Of a DNA stretch of 64,000 nt, positions 19,403 to 29,041 are shown piece after piece. The notes below the pieces were generated by a model. That model saw nothing but the letters and a program-made list of their open reading frames with translations. It searched no databases and was not told where the DNA came from. Both the position numbers and the translations under genes were made by a program. The number at the start of each line of letters is the position of its first letter. Position 1 is the stretch's first letter. The stretch covers positions 434,001 through 498,000 of the forward strand of contig CM049986.1 in assembly GCA_016630955.3 (NCBI GenBank), in the 5' to 3' direction. This stretch comes from Didymella arachidicola. Lineage: Eukaryota > Ascomycota > Dothideomycetes > Pleosporales > Didymellaceae.

Positions 19403-21249
19403 ACGTGAGTGCATAGCGAGTGACGCGGATAAGCGAGTGACGCGCCCTAACAAGCTGTTAGGCCTACTAACTGCAACAGTACAACACCACAACGTTGTAC
19501 TGTAGCTTACAGTACAGAATATTAATCGCTAACCTCTACTACATCTTTCTTACAAGTGCGCGAATTGTGACCAATCTCTCCGCAGCGCTTACAGTGCCTT
19601 TTACCGCTCTTGCCTGCACCTGTTCGAACCCTACCCTCACGACCCTCCCCTTCAACCTGCGCCTTAACGTCGCGTTGAGCTATTAAGTCCTCTGCCTCTT
19701 CCTTTGACAGGTCTCCGCCCTTCTGAATACGCTTTCTTTTCCGTGATTTACGCTCAGAGGCTGCTTTATTTGACGCTTCAAGCTGCAGCACTCGGGCTGC
19801 TAATAACGTCTGCCCATGCAGCAGCATTGCCGTGCCTCTCTGCAGCTGATCAACGATCTCAACCATCGGAGTTGGTGACGATCCTTGGTGCTTTTGAATA
19901 CGATCGCGAAGCAGCGTTGATTGAGCCTGGATCTCATTGGCGTTGGTGGGTGTCTTAGGGTTCCATTCGAGCTCCTCTAAGAGCGGCGGTGTTGGCGTGC
20001 GGACCTTAACATCAAGCTTTGATAGCACCACCGATGGATCTCTAGGCACTAATCTAGTTGCCTTAAAGCTTGCTGTGATGTTTGCCTTTGAAAACGCCTG
20101 CTCAAATACCTTTGCAAAGGTCGCGATGAAGGCTTTCTTGTCAATTCTGCCAATATGGTCTAATGCCAAGCCTCTGATCTCTCTGCTGTACGCTCGCTTC
20201 AGGGGGGCAAAACAACCCACGTCAAGCGGCTGAAGGATGTGTGACGAGTGCGGAGGCATACAGAGGGTAATTATCTTGTTCTGCTCGCAAAGCTCCTGGA
20301 AAGAGAGCGACTTGTGGCTCTCGTGGCCGTCAAGTATCAGCAGCACGTAGCTACCTACCCTCTGGCCTTTGATCCGCTCAATAAAGTGCCTGAGCCAGGC
20401 TACACCAAGCTCGTTGGTAGTCCAGCCGTTGTCACTTACCCTAATGCGCCATTGGGGCTTCAAATCAGGGAACCAAGCTTCGTCGTGGTTCTTCGCTTTG
20501 AAGATAAGGTAGGGCGCGATTGCCCAGCCCATCGCGTTGATCGCAGCGATCAGAGTCACCCACTCACGATCTCCCTGCTGGACTCCAATAGGCTCAGTAC
20601 GTCTCTCTGATGCAGTAACTACTTTGACTCGACTTCCAACGCCCATAGTGAAGCCAGTCTCGTCAAAGTTGTAGGTATCTTCGTCCAGGATACCGTACTT
20701 GGCCTTAACGTTCTGTACCAGGTCAAACCAGGGCTCAACGACAGCTGGGTCGCTGCAGAGGACTCTCTGGCGATCCCTCTGTCGAGTCATTCGCGATTTC
20801 ACTCCAGGCTCGCGTTTAACGAAGTTTGAGGCCCATCGCAAGCCAACAGGGCCTGCGTCGCGTGCAGCGCGCAGTTGATTAGCCATATCTTCAACCCAAC
20901 GAAGCGTTGGGCTAGATCCTTGCTGGTCAAGCTTCCTTATGTACTTTACAAGGGTCTGCTCTTCTGCCTTAGTAAGATTCGATGATTTGGGGTGGGTATC
21001 GCGTGTTGATCGCGTTCCAGCGCGTCGGCGGCGGAGAGTTGCCTCTGAGACCTTGTAAACTACAGCAGCGCGTCGCACGCTTAGTTCTTGAGGTTTTTTA
21101 ATTGCTTGGAGTGCAAGATTGATTCTCTCTTCATTTGGAAGTAATTCAAGGTCTGGTGGTTGATCCATTGAGGTTTGAAGGTAGGTAGACCCATCGGCTT
21201 GTTGGGGCGCGTCACTCGCTTATCCGCGTCACTCGCTATGCACTCACGT
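19403..21249 (-). mobile_element. pogo-like transposon B, copy 1
   Basis: 1847 bp with inverted ends beginning ACGTGAGTGCATAGCGAG (about 53 bp, one mismatch) and TA duplications at 19401-19402 and 21250-21251. Encodes an intact transposase on the minus strand. Apparently identical to copy 2 at 25224-27070, in opposite orientation. Confidence 0.95.
19522..21168 (-). CDS. pogo-like transposase, intact (element B copy 1)
   Basis: 548 residues. HTH_psq region about residues 15-55 (LSVRRAAVVYKVSEATLRRR), CENP-B-like HTH about 60-120, then the DDE domain with D169 (YNFDETGF), D280 (LLILDGHESH) and D316 (LQPLDVGCF), i.e. DD35D. The C-terminus carries KSRKRKRIQK, a basic cluster that may be a nuclear localisation signal, and a CCHC zinc knuckle CKRCGEIGHNSRTC near residues 525-540. 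No stop or frameshift. The protein is identical to that of copy 2, so this copy is very young. Confidence 0.95.
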   Translation of the reverse strand: MDQPPDLELLPNEERINLALQAIKKPQELSVRRAAVVYKVSEATLRRRRAGTRSTRDTHPKSSNLTKAEEQTLVKYIRKLDQQGSSPTLRWVEDMANQLRAARDAGPVGLRWASNFVKREPGVKSRMTRQRDRQRVLCSDPAVVEPWFDLVQNVKAKYGILDEDTYNFDETGFTMGVGSRVKVVTASERRTEPIGVQQGDREWVTLIAAINAMGWAIAPYLIFKAKNHDEAWFPDLKPQWRIRVSDNGWTTNELGVAWLRHFIERIKGQRVGSYVLLILDGHESHKSLSFQELCEQNKIITLCMPPHSSHILQPLDVGCFAPLKRAYSREIRGLALDHIGRIDKKAFIATFAKVFEQAFSKANITASFKATRLVPRDPSVVLSKLDVKVRTPTPPLLEELEWNPKTPTNANEIQAQSTLLRDRIQKHQGSSPTPMVEIVDQLQRGTAMLLHGQTLLAARVLQLEASNKAASERKSRKRKRIQKGGDLSKEEAEDLIAQRDVKAQVEGEGREGRVRTGAGKSGKRHCKRCGEIGHNSRTCKKDVVEVSD

Positions 21250-21278
21250 TACTATATTAAGTACTATTATAGGTATTA

Positions 21279-23143
21279 ACGTACATCACGGGCGAGCGGC
21301 GCACATGGGCGAGCGGCGCACTTTTGCCAAGACCCTACCAAAACACCAACCTCTACTAATGCCTCCACAAAAACAACAGACAGACGCGTTAAAAGAAGCT
21401 CAGATACAGCTTGCAATCCAAGCTCTTAAACAAGACCCTAATCTCTCTGTTCGACGCGCTGCAGCTATCTTCAGCGCCCCTGAAACAACACTACGCGCAA
21501 GACGCGCCGGACGACCTTCACGCGTTGATACTATGGCCAACTCACGAAATCTGACCAATACTGAGGAGGAGGTGATTGTTACGCATATACTTGAGCTGTC
21601 TAAGCAAGGACGGCCTCCCCGGCTTGCAGATGTGACTGATATCGCCAATTCTCTGCGGAAAGAGCGCGGTTTGGCCCCTGTTGGCTCAAACTGGGCCAGC
21701 ACGTTCGTTTCGCGTCAGGAGGAGCTCAAAGTGGTCTTTAATCGCAAGTACGACTACAAGAGAGCCCTCTGTGAGGATCCTGAGGTTATACAGGGTTGGT
21801 TCAACCTTGTAGCTAACACTAAAGCCAAGTATGGCATCCAGGACAACGACACGTACAACTTCGACGAGACAGGCTTCATTATGGGCCAGATAAGCTCTGG
21901 AGCAGTCGTTACAGCTTCAGAGACCCGTGGACGGGCAAAAGCAGTCCAGCCAGGCAATCGCGAGTGGGTAACGGTCATCCAGGGCATCAATGCCACAGGG
22001 TGGGCAATCCCGCCCTACATCATCTTCAAAGCCCGCCGCCACCAGTCTAACTGGTACAAAGATGATGACCTGCCCCAGGATTGGACTGTTGCTGTCTCTG
22101 AGAACGGCTGGACTACTAACGAGCTTGGTTTTGACTGGTTGAAGCACTTTAACAGGCATACAAAGGCGCGTACTGTTGGCAGCCACCGGTTGCTGATTAT
22201 TGATGGTCATGGGAGCCATAACACTGCAGAATTCGCGCAATACTGCAAGGATCAGAAGATTATGATCCTATGCATGCCTCCGCACTCATCGCACCTCCTT
22301 CAGCCACTTGATGTGGCTTGTTTTGGCCCTCTAAAGAAGGCGTACGGGGATGAGGTCAATCAGCTTATACACAACCGGATTAACCACATCACAAAGCAGG
22401 AGTTCCTCCTATGCTTTATAGCAGCTTATAACAAAGCTATAACCTCCAGCAACATCCAGGGAGGGTTCCGAGGGGCCGGATTGGCTCCATTTGACCCAGA
22501 TCGCGTTATATCAACCCTGAATGTGAGGCTGCGCACCCCATCGCCACCACTCCCCCAAAACAGCCCGCTCTGGCAGTCGCAAACCCCAAGCAATACCCTA
22601 GAATTCGGGTCCCAATCAACGCTTGTGAAGAAGAGGATTCAGAGGCATATAGACAGCTCACCAACCTCTATGGTTGAAGCGTTTGAGAAGGTCTCAAAGG
22701 GGGCAGCAATTGTTGCGCACAAGCTGGCTTTGGCACAACGGGAGAACGCTGCGCTTCACGCAGCTCTAGCAGCTGCTACAGAACGTAGATCGCGCAAAAG
22801 AAGGCATATCCAGACAGAGGGAAGCCTCACGGTTAAAGAGGGCCAGCGGCGGACTACTCTATTAGAGTTTAGCGCGCGTAGTGATGGAAAGAAGAGGAAG
22901 ACGCAGGTGCGTGCTGAAGGAGGTGAACCATCCCAACGACGCTGTGGACGGTGCGGAGAGGGTGGGCACAACGCACGAACGTGCAATAATAGAGCAGAAG
23001 AGGTCCCTAAGTAATATTACAGCTTGTTTTGCCTTATGCAGGGCTAATTTGTGGTGTTCTGGGCCATAATGTAGGTGTTTTTGGTGGGGTCTTGGCAAAA
23101 GTGCGCCGCTCGCCCATGTGCGCCGCTCGCCCGTGATGTACGT
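21279..23143 (+). mobile_element. pogo-like transposon C, intact
   Basis: 1865 bp with inverted ends of about 55 bp beginning ACGTACATCACGGGCGAGCG and TA duplications at 21277-21278 and 23144-23145. Each end has two copies of the box GGGCGAGCGGCGCAC. Inserted into element G beside B1. Confidence 0.94.
21359..23014 (+). CDS. pogo-like transposase, intact (element C)
   Basis: I place the start at the ATG of MPPQKQQTDALKE because the upstream in-frame ATG lies inside the terminal repeat; this gives 551 residues. HTH motifs occupy about residues 15-115 (LSVRRAAAIFSAPETTLRAR). The catalytic triad is D169 (YNFDETGF), D282 (LLIIDGHGSH) and D318 (LQPLDVACF), 35 residues between the last two. The C-terminus has a basic stretch (RRSRKRRHIQ) and a CCHC zinc knuckle CGRCGEGGHNARTC. 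It is the intact reference for the decayed relatives E, F and I, which share most of its sequence. Confidence 0.95.
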   Translation: MPPQKQQTDALKEAQIQLAIQALKQDPNLSVRRAAAIFSAPETTLRARRAGRPSRVDTMANSRNLTNTEEEVIVTHILELSKQGRPPRLADVTDIANSLRKERGLAPVGSNWASTFVSRQEELKVVFNRKYDYKRALCEDPEVIQGWFNLVANTKAKYGIQDNDTYNFDETGFIMGQISSGAVVTASETRGRAKAVQPGNREWVTVIQGINATGWAIPPYIIFKARRHQSNWYKDDDLPQDWTVAVSENGWTTNELGFDWLKHFNRHTKARTVGSHRLLIIDGHGSHNTAEFAQYCKDQKIMILCMPPHSSHLLQPLDVACFGPLKKAYGDEVNQLIHNRINHITKQEFLLCFIAAYNKAITSSNIQGGFRGAGLAPFDPDRVISTLNVRLRTPSPPLPQNSPLWQSQTPSNTLEFGSQSTLVKKRIQRHIDSSPTSMVEAFEKVSKGAAIVAHKLALAQRENAALHAALAAATERRSRKRRHIQTEGSLTVKEGQRRTTLLEFSARSDGKKRKTQVRAEGGEPSQRRCGRCGEGGHNARTCNNRAEEVPK

Positions 23144-23188
23144 TAAATCTAGTATTTTTAAGAGTAAATGGCTAGTAGCTTATATATA

Positions 23189-23231
23189 ACGTACCTTACG
23201 GGCGAACACCGCACACGGGCGAACGCCGCAC
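23189..23231 (+). repeat. Solo pogo-like terminal repeat (D)
   Basis: Begins ACGTACCTTACGGGCG directly after TA (23187-23188) and carries two boxes, GGGCGAACACCGCAC and GGGCGAACGCCGCAC, as at the ends of C. No matching opposite end or transposase follows; the next bases are AT-rich filler up to element E. Probably the surviving end of a deleted element. Confidence 0.65.
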
Positions 23232-23359
23232 CTTGTTTTACTAGATAAACCTCTATTTTTACTTCTAAATAACTCCTCTAGTACTAGGTATTAAATTCTA
23301 AATTTTTTATAGTAGAGCTGCAAGTATATAAAGAAGCTGTTTCTAAAATCTAAAAGGTA

Positions 23360-25208
23360 ACGTACATGTACAACGAGCGGACCATGTCAACGAGCGGGCC
23401 ACTTTTGCCAAGACCACACCAAAACTCACCCTATTATGGCCCAAATCACCACACTTTAGCCCTGCATAGGGTGAAACAAGCTGTAATATTACTTAGAGAC
23501 CTCTTCTACAGCATTCTTGCACGTTCGCGCGTTGTGCCCACTCTCTCCGCACCGTCCACAGCGTCGTTGGGATGGTTCACCTCCTTCAGCGCGCACCTGC
23601 TTCTTTGCCTTCTTACCATCACCACGCGCGCCAAACTCCTGTAGAGTAGTTAACCGCTGGCCTTCTTTAACTGCAAGGCTTCCCTTAGCTTAAATACGCT
23701 TTCTTTTGTGCGATTTACGTCGCGTAGCGGCTTCATTGGCTGCTCGAAGCTCAGCGTTCTCTTGTTGTGCTAAAACCAGCTTGTGCGCAACAATTGCTGC
23801 CCCCTTTGCGTAGTGCTCAAGCGCGCTTAGCACAGAGTTTGGTGAGCTGCCCTGCTGCTTCTTATACTTCTCTTGAATTAAAGTTAATTGCGACCTAAAT
23901 TCTAGGGTATTGCTTGGGGTTTGCGACGGCCAGGGCTCGTTGTTTGTAGGGAATGGTGGTGATAGAGTGCGCAGCTTCACATCAAGGATTGATATGACCC
24001 GTTCTGGGTCAAAAGGGACCAGTCCTGCGCCTCGGAACCCTCCCTGGATGTTGCTAGGGGTAATGGCTTTCTTGTGAGCTGCTTTAAAGCATGGCAGGAA
24101 CTCCTGCTTTGTGATGTGGTTGATCCGGTTGCGCATGAGCTCATTAACCTCATCCCCGTACGCCTTCTTCAGAGGGCCAAAACAACCCACGTCAAGTGGC
24201 TGTAGGAGATGCGACGAGTGCGCAGGCATGCATAGGGTTATAATCTTCTGATCCTTACAGTATTGCGTGAATTCTGTAGAGTTGTGGCTCCCGTGACCAT
24301 CAATAATCAGCAAACGGTAGGTGCCGACAGTATGCGTCTTTGTATGCCTGTCAAAGTGCTTCAACCAGTCAAAACCAAGCTCATTGGTAGTCCAGCCGTT
24401 CTCAGAGATAGCAATAGTCCAATCTTGGGGCAAATCGTCGTCCTTGTACCAGCTGGACTGGTGTTGGCGGGCTTTGAAGATGATGTAGGGCGGAATGGCC
24501 CATCCTGTGGCATTGATGCCCTCAATGACTGTTACCCACTCCCGGTTGCCTGGCTGGACCTGCTTTGCTCGTTCTGGCTTCCCTGCATCTTTAACGACTT
24601 TCCCACCGCTTATCTGGCCCATCATGAAGCCTGTCTCATCGAAGTTGTACGTGTCGTCGTCCAAGATGCCATACTTGGCTTTGATGTTGGCTACAAGGCT
24701 GAACCAGCCCTGGATTACCTTGGGATCCTCACAGAGGGCTCGCCTGTAGTCGTACTTGCGATTGAACACCACTTTGAGCTCCTCCTGACGCGAACCGAAC
24801 GTACTGGCTCATTTTGGGCGAACAGGGGCTAGACCGCGCTCTTTTCGCAGAGAATTGGCCATATCAGTCACAGCCGCGAGCTGCGGGGGCTCTCCTCGCG
24901 CGACCAGCTCAAGTATGTACGTAACAATCACCTGCTCCTCATTGTTGGTCAGGTTCCGTGAGTTGGCCATAGTATCAACCCGTGAAGGTCGTCCAGCGCG
25001 TCTTGCGCGAAGTGTGGTTTCAGAGGTGCTGTAGATAGCTGCAGCGCGTCGTACAGAGAGCTTCGCGTCTTTGTCAAGGGCCTGGAGCGCAAGCTGAATC
25101 TGACGCTCTTTTAACGCGTTGAATTTCGGTTGTTGTTGAGGCATTGGTGTAGAAAGGGAGGTTTGGTGTGGTCTTGGCAAAAGTGCGCCGCTCGCTATGC
25201 ACCTAGGT
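23360..25208 (-). mobile_element. Decayed pogo-like transposon E
   Basis: Left end ACGTACATGTACAACGAGCG after TA (23358-23359). The right inner end matches the C family (GGTCTTGGCAAAAGTGCGCC) but the outermost bases, CTCGCTATGCACCTAGG, look like the B family instead. TA at 25209-25210. The interior is a C-family transposase with two nonsense changes. Confidence 0.8.
23489..25144 (-). pseudogene. pogo-like transposase, two nonsense changes (element E)
   Basis: Same frame throughout. The protein follows the C-element transposase closely, with HTH segment LSVRRAAAIYSTSETTLRAR and catalytic motifs YNFDETGF, LLIIDGHGSH and LQPLDVGCF all retained. It is broken by TGA at 24809-24811 (Trp TGG in C) and TAA at 23690-23692 (Gln CAG in C). 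After the second stop the basic tail and the zinc knuckle CGRCGESGHNARTC can still be read. Both lesions are C-to-T/G-to-A changes, as RIP produces. Confidence 0.88.
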
Positions 25209-25223
25209 TAAGTGTTGTTGTTA

Positions 25224-27070
25224 ACGTGAGTGCATAGCGAGTGACGCGGATAAGCGAGTGACGCGCCCCAACAAGCCGATGGGTCTACCTACCTTCAAAC
25301 CTCAATGGATCAACCACCAGACCTTGAATTACTTCCAAATGAAGAGAGAATCAATCTTGCACTCCAAGCAATTAAAAAACCTCAAGAACTAAGCGTGCGA
25401 CGCGCTGCTGTAGTTTACAAGGTCTCAGAGGCAACTCTCCGCCGCCGACGCGCTGGAACGCGATCAACACGCGATACCCACCCCAAATCATCGAATCTTA
25501 CTAAGGCAGAAGAGCAGACCCTTGTAAAGTACATAAGGAAGCTTGACCAGCAAGGATCTAGCCCAACGCTTCGTTGGGTTGAAGATATGGCTAATCAACT
25601 GCGCGCTGCACGCGACGCAGGCCCTGTTGGCTTGCGATGGGCCTCAAACTTCGTTAAACGCGAGCCTGGAGTGAAATCGCGAATGACTCGACAGAGGGAT
25701 CGCCAGAGAGTCCTCTGCAGCGACCCAGCTGTCGTTGAGCCCTGGTTTGACCTGGTACAGAACGTTAAGGCCAAGTACGGTATCCTGGACGAAGATACCT
25801 ACAACTTTGACGAGACTGGCTTCACTATGGGCGTTGGAAGTCGAGTCAAAGTAGTTACTGCATCAGAGAGACGTACTGAGCCTATTGGAGTCCAGCAGGG
25901 AGATCGTGAGTGGGTGACTCTGATCGCTGCGATCAACGCGATGGGCTGGGCAATCGCGCCCTACCTTATCTTCAAAGCGAAGAACCACGACGAAGCTTGG
26001 TTCCCTGATTTGAAGCCCCAATGGCGCATTAGGGTAAGTGACAACGGCTGGACTACCAACGAGCTTGGTGTAGCCTGGCTCAGGCACTTTATTGAGCGGA
26101 TCAAAGGCCAGAGGGTAGGTAGCTACGTGCTGCTGATACTTGACGGCCACGAGAGCCACAAGTCGCTCTCTTTCCAGGAGCTTTGCGAGCAGAACAAGAT
26201 AATTACCCTCTGTATGCCTCCGCACTCGTCACACATCCTTCAGCCGCTTGACGTGGGTTGTTTTGCCCCCCTGAAGCGAGCGTACAGCAGAGAGATCAGA
26301 GGCTTGGCATTAGACCATATTGGCAGAATTGACAAGAAAGCCTTCATCGCGACCTTTGCAAAGGTATTTGAGCAGGCGTTTTCAAAGGCAAACATCACAG
26401 CAAGCTTTAAGGCAACTAGATTAGTGCCTAGAGATCCATCGGTGGTGCTATCAAAGCTTGATGTTAAGGTCCGCACGCCAACACCGCCGCTCTTAGAGGA
26501 GCTCGAATGGAACCCTAAGACACCCACCAACGCCAATGAGATCCAGGCTCAATCAACGCTGCTTCGCGATCGTATTCAAAAGCACCAAGGATCGTCACCA
26601 ACTCCGATGGTTGAGATCGTTGATCAGCTGCAGAGAGGCACGGCAATGCTGCTGCATGGGCAGACGTTATTAGCAGCCCGAGTGCTGCAGCTTGAAGCGT
26701 CAAATAAAGCAGCCTCTGAGCGTAAATCACGGAAAAGAAAGCGTATTCAGAAGGGCGGAGACCTGTCAAAGGAAGAGGCAGAGGACTTAATAGCTCAACG
26801 CGACGTTAAGGCGCAGGTTGAAGGGGAGGGTCGTGAGGGTAGGGTTCGAACAGGTGCAGGCAAGAGCGGTAAAAGGCACTGTAAGCGCTGCGGAGAGATT
26901 GGTCACAATTCGCGCACTTGTAAGAAAGATGTAGTAGAGGTTAGCGATTAATATTCTGTACTGTAAGCTACAGTACAACGTTGTGGTGTTGTACTGTTGC
27001 AGTTAGTAGGCCTAACAGCTTGTTAGGGCGCGTCACTCGCTTATCCGCGTCACTCGCTATGCACTCACGT
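25224..27070 (+). mobile_element. pogo-like transposon B, copy 2
   Basis: 1847 bp, same length and same ends as copy 1, with TA duplications at 25222-25223 and 27071-27072. It is the inverted twin of 19403-21249; all reading frames compared on both strands are identical. Lies 15 bases from the end of element E. Confidence 0.95.
25305..26951 (+). CDS. pogo-like transposase, intact (element B copy 2)
   Basis: 548 residues, residue-for-residue the same as the copy 1 product: HTH_psq and CENP-B-like N-terminus, D169/D280/D316 catalytic triad, basic segment and terminal CCHC knuckle. The start is fixed by the first ATG, 81 bases inside the left end. Two intact identical genes would be expected to attract RIP if the strain had passed a sexual cycle since the duplication; neither shows any such damage. 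Confidence 0.95.
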   Translation: MDQPPDLELLPNEERINLALQAIKKPQELSVRRAAVVYKVSEATLRRRRAGTRSTRDTHPKSSNLTKAEEQTLVKYIRKLDQQGSSPTLRWVEDMANQLRAARDAGPVGLRWASNFVKREPGVKSRMTRQRDRQRVLCSDPAVVEPWFDLVQNVKAKYGILDEDTYNFDETGFTMGVGSRVKVVTASERRTEPIGVQQGDREWVTLIAAINAMGWAIAPYLIFKAKNHDEAWFPDLKPQWRIRVSDNGWTTNELGVAWLRHFIERIKGQRVGSYVLLILDGHESHKSLSFQELCEQNKIITLCMPPHSSHILQPLDVGCFAPLKRAYSREIRGLALDHIGRIDKKAFIATFAKVFEQAFSKANITASFKATRLVPRDPSVVLSKLDVKVRTPTPPLLEELEWNPKTPTNANEIQAQSTLLRDRIQKHQGSSPTPMVEIVDQLQRGTAMLLHGQTLLAARVLQLEASNKAASERKSRKRKRIQKGGDLSKEEAEDLIAQRDVKAQVEGEGREGRVRTGAGKSGKRHCKRCGEIGHNSRTCKKDVVEVSD

Positions 27071-27105
27071 TAAGCTCTTTAGAATCTATGTTAATGCGTT
27101 ATGTA

Positions 27106-28953
27106 ACGTACCCCATGGGCGAGTCGCTCAACGGGCGAGTCGCTCACTTTTGCCAAGCCCCTACCAAAACCTGACCTATTATAGCCCACAGCACCACACT
27201 TTGGCACTCTGTGGCAGAGTATAGCATGTAATATCATTCAGAGACCTCTTCTACATCAATCTTGCACGTTCGCGCGTTGTGCCCAGTCTGATTGCACCTT
27301 CTACAGCGCCTTTGGCTCGGCTCACCCTCTTGAGCGCGCACTTGCTTCTTTGCCCTCTTCCTATTACTACGCGCCCCAAAGTCCTTTAGAGCTGCCAGTC
27401 GCTGCCCATCTTCAACTATTAGGGTCCCTTCCTTCTAAACCCGCTTTCTTTTGTGTGATTTTCGTCGCGTGGCGGTCTTATTAGCCGCTTGAAGCTCCTT
27501 GATTTCCTGTTAAGCCAAAACCAGCTTATGCGCAATAATTGCTGCCCCCTTTGACACCTTCTCAAACGCCTCAACTATAGATGTGGGAGAGCTGTCCACA
27601 TGTCTCTGAATCCTTGACTTCACAAGCGTTGATTGCGACCCAAATTCCAGGGTATTGCTGGGGGTTTGCGACTGCCAGGGCACGTTGTTGGCGGCAAGTG
27701 GTGGTGATGGAGTCCGAAGCTTCACATCAAGGGCTGATATGACCCGTTCTGGGTCAAAGGGGACTAATCCAGCGCCTCGGAACCCTCCTTAGATGTTACT
27801 AGGAGTAAATACTGCATTGTAGGCTGCTTTGAAGCATGGCAGGAACTCAGTCTTTGTAAGGTGGGTGATCCGGTTGCGCATAAGCATCTCGGCTTGGCGC
27901 CCGTACGCTGTCTTCAGAGGGGCAAAACAACCCACATTAAGTGGCTGTAGGAGGTGTGATGAGTGTGGAGGCATACATAGGGTAATAATCTTGTTATCCT
28001 TGCAGTATTGCTGGAATTGGAGCGATTCGTGGCTCTTGTGGCCGTCGATAATCAGCAGTCGGTGGGTACCAACAGTACGCTCCTTTGTATGCGTGTCAAA
28101 GTGCTACAACCACTTAAAACCAAGCTCATTAGTAGTCCAGCCGTTACTAGAGACTCCAATAACCCAATCCTGGGGCAGGTCTTCCTCCTTGTGCCAGCCA
28201 GAGAGGTGGTGGCGTGCCTTGAAGATAATGAAGGGCGGGATGGCTCATCCTTTGGCATTGATGCCCTGTATAACCGTTACCCATTCCTGGTTGCCTGGCT
28301 GGACGGCCTTTGGCCTTCCTCGTCTCTCTGAAGCTGTAACGACTGCTCCTGTAGATATCTGGCCCATCATAAAGCCTGTCTCATCAAAGTTGTGCACGTC
28401 GTCATTTGGGATGCCATACTTGGCTTTGACATTGGCTACCAGGTTGAACCAGCCCTGCACAATCCCAGAATCCTCACAGAGGGCTCGCTTGTAGTCGTAC
28501 TTGCGATTGAACTTCGTTTTGAGCTCTGGTTGCCGCTTAACAAACGTACTGGGCCAGTTTGTGCCAACAGGGCCCAGATTGCGCTCAGCGCGCAGAGAAT
28601 TGGCCATAGCAGCCACATCTGCCAGCCGAGGGCCAAATCCTCGCGCATCCAGCTCAAGTATGTGTTTAACAATCACCTGCTCCTCATTGTTGTCCAACCC
28701 TCGTGAGTTGGGCATAGTATCAGCTCGTGAAGGTCGTCCTGCGTGTCGGTCGCTTAGTGTCTTTTGAGGGACCCCATAGATGGCTGCAGCGCGTCGCTGT
28801 GAGAGATTCGCGTCTTGTTTGAGAGCTTGAAGCGCAAGCTGTACCTGGGCCTCTTTCAACGCGTTAATATTAGGTCGTTGTTGAGGCATTGGTGTAAGGA
28901 GGGTACTTTGGTGGGGGCTTGGCAAAAGTGAGCGACTCGCCTGTGGGGTACGT
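27106..28953 (-). mobile_element. Decayed pogo-like transposon F
   Basis: 1848 bp. Left end ACGTACCCCATGGGCGAGTC with two GGGCGAGTCGCTCA boxes after TA (27104-27105); the right end has a single box and abuts TA (28954-28955). The transposase is broken by five stops. Confidence 0.88.
27234..28889 (-). pseudogene. pogo-like transposase with five in-frame stops (element F)
   Basis: The frame can be followed from MPQQRPNINALKEAQ to the zinc knuckle CRRCNQTGHNARTC. Stops lie at 28245-28247 (Trp TGG in C), about 28107-28109 (Lys AAG in C), 27789-27791 (Gln), 27510-27512 (Gln) and near 27435 (Gln). Four of the five are C-to-T/G-to-A. In addition the third catalytic aspartate has become Asn (LQPLNVGCF; GAT to AAT), so the enzyme was lost in more than one way. 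Confidence 0.9.
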
Positions 28954-28959
28954 TAGAGG

Positions 28960-29041
28960 TTAATTACAACTTAATACTATATAGCTACTTTAGGTGGGGT
29001 GGCCGGAAAGTATATGTGGCCGGAAAGTATATAGCCGAGCT
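28960..29041 (-). repeat. Right TIR of element G
   Basis: Inverted match to 19316-19397, followed by TA. Shows the same doubled GGCCGGAAAGTATAT box. Confidence 0.85.

Larger units (their letters stand above)
19316..29041. mobile_element. Outer host element of a transposon nest (element G)
   Basis: Bases 19316-19397 and 28960-29041 are inverted repeats of 82 bp with only a few differences, starting AGCTCGGCTATATACTTTCC and abutted by TA on both sides (19314-19315, 29042-29043). Everything that codes between them belongs to elements B1, C1, E, B2 and F, each with its own ends and TA duplication. What remains of G is a few hundred bases of AT-rich, non-coding sequence in pieces (for example 21250-21278, 23144-23188, 27071-27105), so G was probably a MITE or a non-autonomous TA-specific element that became a landing site. 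Confidence 0.75.

Noticed and set aside
19495..20610. Repeated small frames of 63, 84, 98 and 120 codons that recur at 25863-26978
   Set aside because: They are shadow frames of the two B-element transposases; useful only as evidence that the copies are identical at DNA level.
21305..21358. Upstream ATG extending the C-element transposase by 18 residues
   Set aside because: It lies inside the terminal inverted repeat and the extension is not protein-like; the ATG at 21359 aligns with the starts of the related elements.
19403..27070. B1 and B2 as the ends of one composite transposon
   Set aside because: Each copy has its own TA duplications and they do not bracket a shared target duplication; the outer element G extends beyond both.
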